A stretch of 34,978 nucleotides of DNA from Streptococcus parasanguinis (GCF_001073155.1 NZ_JVEE01000015.1:1-34978); one strand, 5' to 3'. Shown: positions 1 through 9,100, counted from the first letter of the stretch. The notes: generated by a model not told the origin, from the letters alone. Numbers and translations: made by a program.

Positions 1-183
1 TTCACTAGCTTTTTAGACTACGTGAGTTTCCCTGAATCAATCTCAAAATTAATTGAAGAAGGCTATGCTGATAGAAGAAATCAACTAGATGAATACATTG
101 ATTTTGCACTTCATCATAATTTAATTACTTTTCAAAATAATATTATCCAAGCTACTGATCTTGGTTTAGCTTGGGTCTGGTAG
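1..183 (+). CDS. 3' end of an unidentified plus-strand gene
   Basis: Frame 1 is open from the first base to a TAG at 181-183 and gives a 60-residue C-terminal fragment ending LGLAWVW. It is acidic to neutral, has no membrane segment, and has a charged helical stretch (LIEEGYADRRNQLDEY) followed by a short beta/turn-rich end. I do not recognise the family. A winged-helix-like C-terminus or the tail of a patatin-like protein are only guesses. It is the only plus-strand gene here and converges on the ribosomal protein operon. An AT-rich inverted repeat follows about 40 bases after its stop. Confidence 0.55.
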   Translation, partial: FTSFLDYVSFPESISKLIEEGYADRRNQLDEYIDFALHHNLITFQNNIIQATDLGLAWVW

Positions 184-222
184 GCATATGCACCAGTTGA
201 AGGCAATGATTGGATTTAGGTT

Positions 223-283
223 AAAATAGCACTATAATTTCTGCATATCATAAAACTAACAAAAGAATTATAGTGTCTATTTT
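223..283. repeat. AT-rich imperfect inverted repeat downstream of the edge gene
   Basis: The left arm (223-239, AAAATAGCACTATAATT) is the reverse complement of the right arm (266-283) except for one bulged base, with 26 bases between. The right arm runs into TTTTG, so it could end plus-strand transcription of the edge gene. The long loop and low GC are also compatible with a degraded small mobile element. Neither reading is proven. Confidence 0.4.
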
Positions 284-289
284 GTTGTA

Positions 290-326
290 GAAAAAAATCC
301 CCGCCAAGATCTAACTTGGCGGGGAT
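290..326 (-). terminator. Rho-independent terminator of the rplJ-rplL operon
   Basis: Perfect 12-bp arms ATCCCCGCCAAG (297-308) and its complement (315-326) flank a 6-base loop. On the minus strand the hairpin is followed at once by a run of seven T (A tract at 291-297). It lies about 100 bases past the rplL stop. A second, smaller hairpin (GGGGA 332-336 with TCCCC 342-346) sits just before it in the transcript. Confidence 0.9.
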
Positions 327-423
327 TTGGTGGGGAATAACTCCCCTATTTAAGATTTAAATCACCTTTAGCAATTCTTAACCTTAATATACTAGGCTTT
401 CGCATTCAATTTGCGTTACTCTA

Positions 424-792
424 TTATTTAAGAGTAACTGAAGCTCCAGCTTCTTCCAATTTAGCTTTGATTTCTTCAGCTTCAGCTGTAGCAACACCTT
501 CTTTGATAACGCCAGGTGCACCATCAACAAGTTCTTTAGCTTCTTTAAGACCAAGACCAGTGATTTCACGTACAACTTTGATAACGCCGACTTTCTTGTC
601 GCCTGCAGATGTCAATTCGATATCGAATGAATCTTTAGCAGCACCTGCGTCAGCAGCACCAGCTGCAGCAACAGCTACAGGAGCAGCTGCAGTTACACCA
701 AATTCTTCTTCGATAGCTTTTACAAGGTCGTTCAATTCAAGGATTGAAGCTTCTTTAATTTCAGCAATAATGTTTTCAATGTTCAATGCCAT
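424..792 (-). CDS. rplL: 50S ribosomal protein L7/L12
   Basis: Stalk protein of the large ribosomal subunit. Its dimers bind L10 and recruit translational GTPases. The 122-residue product shows the normal order: an N-terminal dimerisation helix region ([13 protein letters not shown] onward), an Ala/Gly-rich hinge at about residues 40-55, and the C-terminal domain with [16 protein letters not shown], ending VTLK. The start at 792 is chosen over an in-frame upstream codon because the TTTGGAGGAAAT ribosome-binding site lies just before it and the family begins with MALN. It is the second gene of the operon after rplJ, with a 75-base gap containing a small hairpin. Control is expected to come from the L10 leader. 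Confidence 0.97.
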   Translation of the reverse strand: MALNIENIIAEIKEASILELNDLVKAIEEEFGVTAAAPVAVAAAGAADAGAAKDSFDIELTSAGDKKVGVIKVVREITGLGLKEAKELVDGAPGVIKEGVATAEAEEIKAKLEEAGASVTLK

Positions 793-846
793 TGTTATTT
801 CCTCCAAATAAGTTTTTAATTTTAAATTTTTATTTTTTGTAGCTAG

Positions 847-861
847 GCTACGCTGCGTAGC
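847..861 (-). other. Small hairpin between rplJ and rplL
   Basis: GCTACGC (847-853) and GCGTAGC (855-861) form a near-perfect palindrome a few bases after the rplJ stop. No T run follows on the minus strand, so it is not an ordinary terminator. It could stabilise the rplJ 3' end or mark an RNA processing site that helps produce the excess of L7/L12 over L10. That role is inferred. Confidence 0.4.
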
Positions 862-867
862 TTAAGA

Positions 868-1368
868 TTAAGCTGCGTCTTCTTTGTTGTCTGCAACCGC
901 TTTGACTGCAAGAGCAACGTTGCGCACTGGCGCTTGAAGTACAGAAAGGAGCATAGAAAGAAGTCCTTCGCGGTTTGGAAGAGTTGCAAGTGCAAGAATC
1001 TCTTCTTTAGATGCGACAGCGCCTTCGATTGCACCACCTTTGATTTCAAGTGCTTCAGCGTCTTTTGCAAAATCATTCAAGATTTTCGCAGGTGCGATAA
1101 CATCTTCGTTAGAAAATGCTACTGCAGAAGGTCCAACGAATACAGATGCAAGATCTTCAAGACCAGCTTTTTCAGCTGCACGACGCAAGATTGAGTTTTT
1201 GATAACTTTAAACTCAACTTCGCTTCCGCGAAGGTTGCGACGGAGAACTGTATCTTGCTCAACTGTCAAACCGCGAGAATCTACAACGACGATAGATGCA
1301 GCAGCTTTCATTTTTTCAGCTACTACGTCAACAAGTTCCGCTTTTTTAGCAATAATTGCTTCACTCAT
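868..1368 (-). CDS. rplJ: 50S ribosomal protein L10
   Basis: Base of the ribosomal stalk. It binds 23S rRNA and carries the L7/L12 dimers on its C-terminal helix. The 166-residue product starts [20 protein letters not shown] and contains the typical ADSRGLTV-like motif (here [13 protein letters not shown]) and [19 protein letters not shown]. The ATG at 1368 is preferred to upstream in-frame codons because ACGGAGGTG lies about 8 bases upstream and the extra residues do not match the family. It is first in the operon, behind a long structured leader and a strong promoter. Confidence 0.97.
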   Translation of the reverse strand: MSEAIIAKKAELVDVVAEKMKAAASIVVVDSRGLTVEQDTVLRRNLRGSEVEFKVIKNSILRRAAEKAGLEDLASVFVGPSAVAFSNEDVIAPAKILNDFAKDAEALEIKGGAIEGAVASKEEILALATLPNREGLLSMLLSVLQAPVRNVALAVKAVADNKEDAA

Positions 1369-1379
1369 TAGTGTGTTCA

Positions 1380-1530
1380 CCTCCGTAATTATTTTGCTTG
1401 GGGAATTTTTCCAAAAGAAAAACGCGCCCAAACCTAGACACGAAAGTACAATACGCTTCTTTTAATTGATACGTTTTGTCCTCGGTAGGATTTTTATGAG
1501 TCGAGCTCCCCTACTGTCTTAGGCAGTTTT
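1380..1530 (-). promoter_or_regulatory. L10 (rplJ) leader, ribosomal protein autoregulatory element
   Basis: The 5' UTR before rplJ shows the pattern of the Firmicutes L10 leader: CTAAGACAGTAGGGG near 1505-1520, the pairing partner CCTACCGAGGACA near 1477-1489, then a G-rich segment and a T run close to the ribosome-binding site. In the known family the L10(L12)4 complex binds this RNA and represses its own operon by attenuation or blocked translation. Exact ends are approximate. Confidence 0.8.
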
Positions 1531-1545
1531 TTCAAACCGTAAACT

Positions 1546-1574
1546 AGTCTATCACATTTTAAAAAAGAATGCAA
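1546..1574 (-). promoter_or_regulatory. Promoter of rplJ-rplL
   Basis: Minus-strand -35 TTGCAT (1569-1574) and -10 TAGACT (1546-1551) are separated by 17 bases. The start would fall at about 1539, giving a leader of about 170 nt that contains the L10 autoregulatory element. Confidence 0.75.
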
Positions 1575-1602
1575 GTACTTTTTCAAACTTTTTTTATATT
1601 TT

Positions 1603-2400
1603 TTAATCGTTGTAGAGACTCTTGATGTTATTCAACCAAGCATAGGCTAGTCCCATGAGGACTCCTCCTCCTACCCAGTTGGCAAAGAAGGTGACACCAT
1701 AGTGACGTAATATATTTAAAAATTCAAAATGTGGCAATTGGCTAGAAACTGGATTAAAGCTTAATAATGAGAAGGAAGCAAAATTAGCCGCCAAGTGTTC
1801 ATTGGTCATAAAGACAAACATATAAATAGCAGAGAGAGCTAAGAGCACCTTCGCTGTTTCATCTTTGAAATATAAATAAGAAAGGATAGCAATATTTACA
1901 AAGATATTGGCAATAACCCCTTCAAAGAATACCACTTGATTGCTTCGTTGGAGTTTATTTTCTGCTACCGTAGCCAGGAATCCTTTTGGATCAATATGAG
2001 CAAAGGCTGTTGTTTGATTGAACAGAAAAGCTACGATCAAAGCACCAATTAAATTAAAGAAGGTACAATAAAGAAGAATCTCCAATGCTTTCTTCCAATG
2101 GATCTTCTTTAGATAGGTTCCCGCTGTCAAATACATCATATTTGAGGTGGTTAATTCCGCATTTAAGAATAAGAGGTAAACCAAGCCCCAGGCAAAGATG
2201 AATGGAAATAGAAAACGACCCGATCCAGGTACAAAGGTATTTAATAAGTCAGCTGCAACAGCTCCGACCGCAGTACTTAAAGTGAGAAATCCACCAGCAA
2301 AAATAGAACGGACTGCATAGCGCGTTTTAGATTTCTGATAGAGATCTTCCTTCTTATTACACGCCGCTCCAACTTTTTGAATAAAATTAGATTCAGACAT
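1603..2400 (-). CDS. Formate/nitrite transporter (FNT) family channel
   Basis: A 265-residue integral membrane protein with about six transmembrane segments, the usual FNT length. Known FNT proteins are pentameric channels for formate, nitrite or other small monovalent anions. Visible signatures are the first re-entrant loop region NAELTTSNMMYLTAG (about residues 80-94) and the HLAANFASF loop with the conserved pore histidine at about residue 202. In a fermentative streptococcus, export or uptake of formate from pyruvate formate-lyase is the likely role, but substrate cannot be read from sequence. The gene is monocistronic. No clear terminator is seen before the rplJ promoter, so read-through is possible. 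Confidence 0.88.
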   Translation of the reverse strand: MSESNFIQKVGAACNKKEDLYQKSKTRYAVRSIFAGGFLTLSTAVGAVAADLLNTFVPGSGRFLFPFIFAWGLVYLLFLNAELTTSNMMYLTAGTYLKKIHWKKALEILLYCTFFNLIGALIVAFLFNQTTAFAHIDPKGFLATVAENKLQRSNQVVFFEGVIANIFVNIAILSYLYFKDETAKVLLALSAIYMFVFMTNEHLAANFASFSLLSFNPVSSQLPHFEFLNILRHYGVTFFANWVGGGVLMGLAYAWLNNIKSLYND

Positions 2401-2435
2401 AATATTCTCCTTATATAATGTTTGTGAATAAAATC

Positions 2436-2464
2436 ATTATAACATAGAGAGAAAAGAATGAAAA
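2436..2464 (-). promoter_or_regulatory. Promoter of the FNT gene
   Basis: An extended -10 (TGTTATAAT; core 2436-2441) has a weak -35 TTTTCA at 2459-2464, spacing 17. It lies about 35 bases upstream of the start codon, which has the ribosome-binding site AAGGAGAA. Confidence 0.6.
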
Positions 2465-2525
2465 GGTTTTCAGGAAGAATTCTTAAATTTACAACATATA
2501 CGTTTTAAATCATATAGCAAGACAT

Positions 2526-2550
2526 AATAAAAAACAGGCAGATGCCTGTC
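2526..2550 (-). terminator. Terminator after the glucosaminidase gene
   Basis: ACAGGCA (2534-2540) pairs with TGCCTGT (2543-2549). On the minus strand the hairpin is followed by TTTTTTATT. It begins only a few bases after the stop codon. Confidence 0.85.
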
Positions 2551-2556
2551 TTAGTT

Positions 2557-3261
2557 TTAATAATTTAAACGGTTCGCCCAAGCGATATCCAAATTCAAGA
2601 TTTCTTGTGAAGTGAACTGTTGGCGATATGGATTGTATACGGAACCTGTAATACCACCTTGAACATTTGGTGAATCGTATTGAGTTAAATTATAGGTTTC
2701 AATGATGTTATTAAGTTTTGCATAGTAGCTTGTGTCTGTCGCATAAACACCTGTCAAAGCTGCAGTTGCATCTTGGTAACTAGAGGTGTTGCTCTTCCAA
2801 GCACCTGCAAAATGTCCTTGTTTCAATACAGCTACGTAATCTTGCAATGATTCGTAGTAAGATGGGTAAGAACGAAAAGCATCATTAATTATATACGCAT
2901 TTCCTGCACCGTCATCTTCCCAAGTTTGCATCACTGCGGATTGACCAGCATAACTTCCTTTAATACCGAAAAGGTTGTAATGTGGATAAGAAGACAAGCC
3001 AGACTGACCTGAACCACTTTCAAGGATGGCTTGTGCGATCATAACGGAAGCATAAAGGTCATTCTCTTGACCGAGCTGACGAGCTGACTCACCAATTTGT
3101 GAGATGAAAGCTTCAGTAGGGTCTGAATAAGCTTGGTAAGTTCCATCATTAGCACCAACTGATGTGACGTGTTCGCTCATAGCAGCAGCAAATGTCCCCA
3201 CTGCTAATACAGAAACGAACAAACCAAATAATTTCGCTTTATTCCGTATTTTCTTTTTCAT
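2557..3261 (-). CDS. Secreted glucosaminidase-domain protein (GH73-like cell wall hydrolase)
   Basis: A 234-residue exported protein predicted to cleave the glycan strands of peptidoglycan. Residues 1-28 form a signal peptide (basic MKKKIRNKAK, a hydrophobic stretch, then AAAMSEH). Residues 47-200 are a glucosaminidase domain with SVMIAQAILESGSGQSGLS, where Glu81 is the expected catalytic acid, then YNLFGIKGSY and YATDTSYYAKLNNIIETYNL. There is no LPXTG, choline-binding or LysM anchor, so it is probably released or loosely bound. The start at 3261 is preferred; a TTG six codons upstream would absorb the GGAG ribosome-binding site. A WalR/VicR-type box precedes the promoter, which fits a cell-wall hydrolase. 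Confidence 0.85.
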   Translation of the reverse strand: MKKKIRNKAKLFGLFVSVLAVGTFAAAMSEHVTSVGANDGTYQAYSDPTEAFISQIGESARQLGQENDLYASVMIAQAILESGSGQSGLSSYPHYNLFGIKGSYAGQSAVMQTWEDDGAGNAYIINDAFRSYPSYYESLQDYVAVLKQGHFAGAWKSNTSSYQDATAALTGVYATDTSYYAKLNNIIETYNLTQYDSPNVQGGITGSVYNPYRQQFTSQEILNLDIAWANRLNY

Positions 3262-3311
3262 AATATAATTTATCTCCAATTAATTTTTTATCATCTTTTA
3301 TCTTTATAGAG

Positions 3312-3339
3312 ATTATACCATATAAATAGAAGATAACAA
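3312..3339 (-). promoter_or_regulatory. Promoter of the glucosaminidase gene
   Basis: An extended -10 TGGTATAAT (core 3312-3317) lies 16 bases from a -35-like TTGTTA (3334-3339). The weak -35 is consistent with a need for an activator bound just upstream. Confidence 0.65.
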
Positions 3340-3349
3340 AGGCACTTAT

Positions 3350-3366
3350 ATTACACTTGTATTACA
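3350..3366 (-). promoter_or_regulatory. WalR/VicR-type binding box
   Basis: The minus strand reads TGTAAT, five bases, TGTAAT. This matches the published WalR consensus of two TGTWAH hexamers spaced by five. It sits about 10 bases upstream of the -35, a position typical of activation. The WalRK/VicRK regulon is known for cell-wall hydrolases, which agrees with the downstream gene. Confidence 0.65.
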
Positions 3367-3382
3367 ATTGCGAGATAAATCC

Positions 3383-3410
3383 AAAACAAAAATGACATTT
3401 TCATGTCATT
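3383..3410 (-). terminator. Terminator of the folA-clpX-engB operon
   Basis: AATGACAT (3391-3398) and ATGTCATT (3403-3410) form an 8-bp stem with a TTTC loop, followed on the minus strand by TTTTGTTTTGG. The hairpin abuts the engB stop codon. Confidence 0.8.
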
Positions 3411-4013
3411 TCAATTTATTTCGTAAAACGCATTTTCTAAAATAGCATCCCATGACTTCTCTAGTCCTTCCCTGGTTACAGAAGAAAAGACAATAAAGGT
3501 GTCAGCAGGATCAAAATCTAGTTTTTTCTTGATGATCGATTCGTGTTTGTTCCATTTTCCACGCGGAATCTTATCTGCCTTGGTAGCAACTAAGATCACA
3601 GGAATCTCATAATATTTTAAGAACTCATACATCTGGACATCATCTGCTGAAGGTTCGTGACGAAAATCGACTAGGCTAACGACTGCTTTTAAGTTCTCAC
3701 GGCTGGTGAGGTATTCTTCAATCATCCGTCCCCACTTCTCGCGTTCTTTTTTAGAGACACGTGCATAGCCATAACCAGGTACGTCTACCAAGCGGAGTTT
3801 ATCATCAATATTGAAGAAATTGAGCAATTGAGTTTTTCCTGGTTTGCCAGATGTTCTGGCCAGGTTTTTTCGATTTAAGAGAGTATTAATAAAAGAAGAC
3901 TTGCCGACATTGGATCGACCGGCAAGTGCAACTTCTGGAATTTCATCTTGAGGATAATGACTCTTATTTGCAGCGCTTAAGAGGATATCCGCATTATGTG
4001 TGTTAATTTCCAT
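3411..4013 (-). CDS. engB: Ribosome biogenesis GTPase EngB/YsxC
   Basis: A 200-residue essential-type GTPase of the TrmE-Era-EngA-YihA superfamily, needed for late assembly of the 50S subunit. Visible G motifs are G1 [11 protein letters not shown] (residues 31-41), G3 DVPGYGYA, G4 TKAD, and a SSVTREG G5-like element near the end. Length matches the family. It follows clpX by 11 bases, the common Firmicutes order, and ends at a strong terminator. Confidence 0.96.
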   Translation of the reverse strand: MEINTHNADILLSAANKSHYPQDEIPEVALAGRSNVGKSSFINTLLNRKNLARTSGKPGKTQLLNFFNIDDKLRLVDVPGYGYARVSKKEREKWGRMIEEYLTSRENLKAVVSLVDFRHEPSADDVQMYEFLKYYEIPVILVATKADKIPRGKWNKHESIIKKKLDFDPADTFIVFSSVTREGLEKSWDAILENAFYEIN

Positions 4014-4024
4014 ATTTTATCTTT

Positions 4025-5257
4025 CTAGGCTGTTTCGAGAATTGGTTTTTCAGTTCCATCTACAGCTTCTTTTGTAATTCGAACAAGTTTGACATCTTCT
4101 TGACTTGGAATTTCAAACATGACATCCATCATCGTTTCTTCGATAATGGAGCGAAGTCCACGAGCTCCTGTTTTTCTTTCGATAGCTTTATTGGCAATCT
4201 CTTGAAGGGCTTCATCATCAAATTCCAATTCAACGTTATCATAAGAGAGCAAGGTTTGGTATTGTTTTACCAAGGCATTGCGTGGCTCTTTGAGAATACG
4301 GACAAGATCGTCAACTGTCAATTGCTCAAGAGCAGCAAAGACTGGAAGACGTCCGATCAATTCTGGGATAATCCCGAATTTTTGAATATCTTCTGCAACG
4401 ATTTCTTGCATGTAAGAGCTTGATTCATCAATGGCTTTATTGTTTTTACCAAAACCGATGACTTTTTCACCAAGACGTTGTTTGACAATTTCTTCGATCC
4501 CGTCAAAAGCCCCACCTACGATGAAGAGAATATTCTTGGTATCCACTTGGATCATCTCTTGTTGTGGGTGTTTGCGTCCACCTTGAGGTGGGACACTAGC
4601 GACGGTTCCTTCGATGATCTTCAAGAGAGCTTGTTGCACTCCTTCACCAGAAACGTCACGAGTGATAGAGACATTTTCACTTTTCTTAGCGATCTTATCA
4701 ATTTCATCTACATAGATGATGCCTCGTTCTGCACGCTCGATGTTAAAATCAGCTGCTTGAAGAAGTTTCAAGAGAATATTTTCAACGTCTTCTCCTACAT
4801 AACCAGCTTCTGTCAAGGCTGTTGCATCTGCAATGGCAAATGGGACATTCAAGCTACGTGCTAAGGTTTGGGCCAAAAAAGTCTTACCTGAACCAGTAGG
4901 GCCAATCATGAGGATGTTTGATTTTTGCAATTCAACATCTGTCTCGTCTTCGCGCGTATCGTGGAAGTTGATGCGTTTGTAGTGGTTGTATACCGCTACA
5001 GCAAGAGCACGTTTAGCCCGATCTTGACCGATGACGTAGTGGTTCAAGATATGGAGCAATTCGATTGGTTTTGGAACTTCACTAAGGTCAGCAAGTACTT
5101 CTTCAGCAAGCTCCTCGCGGATGATTTCTTGAGCTAACTCTACACATTCATTACAGATAAACGCATTGTTTCCTGCAATGATTTTTTGGACTTCATCTTG
5201 ACTCTTTCCGCAAAATGAGCAATAAACCATCATATCATTGTTTTGATTCGTTGGCAT
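4025..5257 (-). CDS. clpX: ClpX, ATPase subunit of the ClpXP protease
   Basis: A 410-residue AAA+ unfoldase that recognises, unfolds and feeds substrates to ClpP. The N-terminal zinc-binding domain has Cys13, Cys16, Cys35 and Cys38. The AAA+ module shows Walker A GPTGSGKT, Walker [11 protein letters not shown], the pore-loop region AGYVGEDVE and the sensor region GARGLRS. Full family length. The ribosome-binding site is AAGAGGAAA. The gene follows the 56-aa membrane protein and folA with no promoter I can see between them, so it is probably co-transcribed. A separate stress promoter cannot be ruled out. Confidence 0.97.
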   Translation of the reverse strand: MPTNQNNDMMVYCSFCGKSQDEVQKIIAGNNAFICNECVELAQEIIREELAEEVLADLSEVPKPIELLHILNHYVIGQDRAKRALAVAVYNHYKRINFHDTREDETDVELQKSNILMIGPTGSGKTFLAQTLARSLNVPFAIADATALTEAGYVGEDVENILLKLLQAADFNIERAERGIIYVDEIDKIAKKSENVSITRDVSGEGVQQALLKIIEGTVASVPPQGGRKHPQQEMIQVDTKNILFIVGGAFDGIEEIVKQRLGEKVIGFGKNNKAIDESSSYMQEIVAEDIQKFGIIPELIGRLPVFAALEQLTVDDLVRILKEPRNALVKQYQTLLSYDNVELEFDDEALQEIANKAIERKTGARGLRSIIEETMMDVMFEIPSQEDVKLVRITKEAVDGTEKPILETA

Positions 5258-5295
5258 GTATTTCCTCTTTCTGTCATTTTCTGTTTCTATTTAGT

Positions 5296-5466
5296 TTAAA
5301 ATAAGGTCATGTAAAAGGCGTGAATGGAATTCACAAGATTGGTAAAAGCATTTAGTAAGAATAATATAGCGAGGCCAAACCGTTTTTTACGAAAGGTTTG
5401 TAAGGCGCAAATCAAACAGATGACACATAGGACAGCTGTAAAAAAACCAAAGACACTTCGCTCCAT
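5296..5466 (-). CDS. Small two-helix membrane protein between folA and clpX
   Basis: An open frame of 56 residues starting MERSVFGFFTAVLCVICLIC and ending YMTLF. Two hydrophobic segments (about residues 5-22 and 31-45) flank a basic turn QTFRKKRFG, which by the positive-inside rule would face the cytoplasm. Its ATG overlaps the folA TAA by one base (TAATG), so it would be translated by coupling. It has no strong ribosome-binding site of its own beyond folA sequence. Short genes are easily missed; the coupling, the clean hydrophobic pattern and the otherwise empty gap support it. Function unknown. Confidence 0.65.
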   Translation of the reverse strand: MERSVFGFFTAVLCVICLICALQTFRKKRFGLAILFLLNAFTNLVNSIHAFYMTLF

Positions 5467-5975
5467 TAGTCTAAATCCTTTCTCTTATAATAGTTGACCG
5501 TAAAATCATATGAGTTCTTCTCATCTTTCGGATGATGGACTTGACGGACTCTTTCATAGCGGTTCTCTTCAAATGTTGGTGCCAATGTATCGCCCTCAAT
5601 CTTTGCATGAATCATGGTCTGGATCAATTCCTCTAACTGGTCAGAGAAGAGCTTTAAAATCTGACTGCCACCGATAATGTAAAGATTCTTCTCTTGGTTC
5701 TGGTACCACTCCAAGACTTCTTCCTTGCTGTGCATGACGAGTACAGCATCATTTTCAGGATCATAGGCTTGATCTTGCGTTAAGATAATACTAGTCCGAC
5801 CTGGTAGAATCCGTTTTTTCATACCATCAAAGGTCACTCTTCCCATGAGAATCGCTTGTCCCATGGTTGTTTCTTTGAAATGCTGAAGCTCAGCTGGCAG
5901 ATGCCAAGGCATCACTTGGTCCTTTCCGATAATGCCATTTTCAGTTTGAGCCCAGATACCAATTATCTTTTTCAT
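5466..5975 (-). CDS. folA: Dihydrofolate reductase
   Basis: A 169-residue NADPH-dependent enzyme that reduces dihydrofolate to tetrahydrofolate. Visible features are the N-terminal strand IIGIWAQTENGIIGK, the MPWHLPAELQHFK segment with the substrate-binding acidic residue Glu29, LMGRVTFDGM, and NLYIIGGSQI. The streptococcal residue whose change to Leu gives trimethoprim resistance (pneumococcal Ile100) corresponds to Ile101 here and is unchanged. It is first in an operon with the 56-aa protein, clpX and engB. ThyA, which makes the dihydrofolate this enzyme recycles, lies on the far side of the adhesin gene. Confidence 0.96.
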   Translation of the reverse strand: MKKIIGIWAQTENGIIGKDQVMPWHLPAELQHFKETTMGQAILMGRVTFDGMKKRILPGRTSIILTQDQAYDPENDAVLVMHSKEEVLEWYQNQEKNLYIIGGSQILKLFSDQLEELIQTMIHAKIEGDTLAPTFEENRYERVRQVHHPKDEKNSYDFTVNYYKRKDLD

Positions 5976-6002
5976 TCTCTCATCCTTTACACTGATACTT
6001 CT

Positions 6003-6011
6003 ATTTTATCA
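6003..6011 (-). promoter_or_regulatory. Candidate promoter of folA
   Basis: An extended -10 TGATAAAAT (core 6003-6008) lies about 28 bases upstream of the folA start. No good -35 is seen at 16-18 bases. Confidence 0.45.
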
Positions 6012-6077
6012 AATTTTCTTATAAAAGACTGATTTCAACTATCTAGTTTGGAGGATATTTTTTAAAATACAAACAGA

Positions 6078-6104
6078 AAAAACCGCGAGATTTTCGCGGT
6101 TTTT
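6078..6104 (-). terminator. Terminator of the adhesin gene
   Basis: AAAAACCGCGA (6078-6088) and TCGCGGTTTTT (6094-6104) form a perfect 11-bp stem with a 5-base loop. T runs occur on both strands, so it can work in both directions. It begins 18 bases after the adhesin stop. Confidence 0.9.
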
Positions 6105-6121
6105 CTTAGCCACAAGTTAGC

Positions 6122-9100
6122 TTAGTCTTCTTTTTTGCGTTTTGCAAATCCGAATAATGAGAGACCTGCTAAAGCGCTAAAGATTGCAAGACCAGCAGTA
6201 GAAGATTCTTTTGTTCCTGTGTTTGGAAGTTGTGCAGTAGGATTTTGTGGATCGATATACTTCACTTCTTCTTTCGTTTCTGGAACGACAGGAATAGTTG
6301 GTTCTTCTGGTTTTGGTTGTGGAGTAGGTTGCGGCTGTGGCTCTGGTGTCGGAGTTGGATCCGGCATTGGAGTTGGTGTCACAGTCTTCTTGTAGATATG
6401 TTGAGTGTTTCCATCTTTATCTACAACAGTCTTCACGAAGTCATAACCTGGGATATCTTTCTTCGGTTGTTCCCCATCTTCTGTTGGGTTACCTGGGATT
6501 GGGTCCCCATTTTCGTCTACATATGAAGTCGTCACTTTTTCATAGACGTGTTCAGTATCACCATTAGGCAATTTCTTGGTTTCCACAAAGCGGTAACCTG
6601 GAATTTCAGCTTTTGGCTCTTCTCCATCAACTGTAAGATATCCTGGGATTTCCTTACCTTCTTTATCAACAAATTTAGTGATTGGAAGAACAGTTGGTGT
6701 GTAAGTTGCAGAAGCTTTTGTTCCGTTCACATCTTCACGAACCACTGTCACTGCTGGTGCAGTTCCTGTAAATTCAGGTTCTGGTGTGAAGGTTACAGTT
6801 CCGTCTGCTACCACTGTGTAAGTACCAACTCCTGGAATAGTCTTAGTTGTTGAACCATCGTCAAATGTAGCTGGAACATCATCATTCATTGGAACACGGC
6901 TATCGCCTTCCTTGAATGCTGGTTTACCAGATTGTTCTTTACCTTTTGGTCCAATAGTTGTAGCTGGTTCTGCTGTTGGTATTACCGGAGTTACAGTTGG
7001 TGTGTACTTAGCTGTAACTGGTGTACCGTTCTTGTCAACACGTTTAACAGTCACGCCTGTTCCTGTTCCTGTGAATGATTTTTCTGGTACAAATGTAACT
7101 GTTCCATCTGGAGCCACTGTGTAGGTTCCTTCGCCTGGAATTACCTTAGTTGTTGAACCATCTTCAAAGGTTGCAGGTGTATCATCATCCATTGGTACAT
7201 CTGGGTTACCTGGTGTGAATGTTGGTTTGCCTGTTTGTGTCTTACCTTGGATGTCTGTAGATGTTGCTGGCTCAGCAGTTGGTGTTACTGGTGTTACAGT
7301 TGGTGTGTAAGTTGCAGTAACTGGTGTACCGTTCTTATCAACACGTTTCACTGTTACGCCTGTACCTGTTCCTGTGAATGATTTTTCTGGTACGAAGGTT
7401 ACGGTTCCGTCTGGAGCAACTGTGTAAGTTCCTTCACCTGGAATGGTCTTCGTAGTTGAACCATCTTCAAAGGTTGCAGGTGTATCATCATCCATTGGTA
7501 CATCTGGGTTACCCGGTGTGAATATTGGTTTGCCTGTTTGTGTTTTACCTTGGATATCTGTAGATGTTGCAGGTTCAGCAGTTGGTACGACCGGTGTAAT
7601 CTTAGGTGTGTAGGTTGTTTCTACAGCTGTTCCGTTAGCGTCTTTAGCTTGAACCTTAACTGGAACGACTTCACCTGAGTAAGATTTATCAGTTGGTGTG
7701 AAGGTCACAACACCTGTTTCTTTATCAACAGTGAAGGTACCGATCACATCACCTGATGGTGATTTCGCTTCTACTGATGCTGCTGGCTGACCATTTTCGT
7801 CAAGAAGAGTAATGGTATCCTTGTCGATTGGTGCAACTGGGTCACCTTCAGTGAAGGTTACAGTTCCAGTTTGAACCACACCTTGAGGTGCTTCTGATTC
7901 AGCAGGAGTTGCTGTTGGTGTTACTGGTGTCACAGTTGGTGTGTACTTAGCTGTAACTGGAGTACCGTTCTTATCGACACGTTTCACAGTTACGCCTGTA
8001 CCTGTTCCTGTGAATGATTTTTCCGGTACGAAAGTAACAGTTCCATCTGGAGCTACTGTATAAGTACCTTCACCTGGAATAGTCTTGGTTGTTGATCCAT
8101 CTTCAAATGTTGCAGGTGTATCATCATCCATTGGGACGTTTTCATTACCTGGTGTGAAGGTTGGTGTACCTGTTTGCGTTTGACCTTGTTTGTCAGTAGA
8201 TGTTGTATCTTCTGAAGTTGGTGTAACTGGTGTTACGGTTGGTGTATATGTCGCGGAAGCTTTGGTTCCGTTCATGTCTTCACGCACAACTGTTACCGCT
8301 GGTGCAGTACCAACAAATGATTTTTCTGGTACAAATGTAACTGTTCCGTCTGCTGCTACTGTGTAGGTACCAACGCCGTCAACTGTCTTAGTTGTTGAAC
8401 CATCATCAAATGTTGCTGGAACATCATCGTTCATTGGCACACGGCTGTCGCCTTCAGTAAATACAGGCTTACCAGTTTGTGTCGCACCTTGGATATCAGT
8501 TGTTTCAGCTGGTGTCGCTGTCGGTGTGACAGGAGTTACAGTTGGTGTGTAGGTTGCAGAAGCTTTTGTTCCGTTCATATCTTCACGGACAACTGTGACT
8601 GCTGGTGCTTTACCTGTGAATGATTTCTCAGGGACAAAGGTTACAGTTCCGTCTGCTGCTACTGTGTAAGTACCAACGCCATCAACTGTCTTGGTAGTTG
8701 AGCCATCGTCAAATGTTGCTGGAACATCTTCATTGATTTCTACTGTTTTCTCAACGCCATCAACTGTTACGGTTCCGCCCTTGAATTCAGGTTTACCTGT
8801 TTGAGTAGCCCCTTGAATATCCGTTGTTTCAGCTGGTGTAGCTGTTGGAGTTACTGGAACAATTTCAGGTGTGTAGGTTGTATCTACCTTGATGCCGTTT
8901 GAGCTTTCAGCTTGAACCTTAACAGGTGTAACTGCACCGGTGTATGATTTATCAGTTGGTGTGAAGGTTACTTGTCCAGTTGCTGGATCAATTGAGTAAG
9001 TACCGATTTCAGTAGTACCGTCTGCCGCATAAGCTGGTGTGCTTGTTACTTCATTACCATCATTATCCAAAAGTGTGTAGCTATTATCTTTAATGGTGAT

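Noticed and set aside
467..1465. Plus-strand frames opposite rplL and rplJ
   Set aside because: They are shadows of the ribosomal protein genes and their leader, without start signals.
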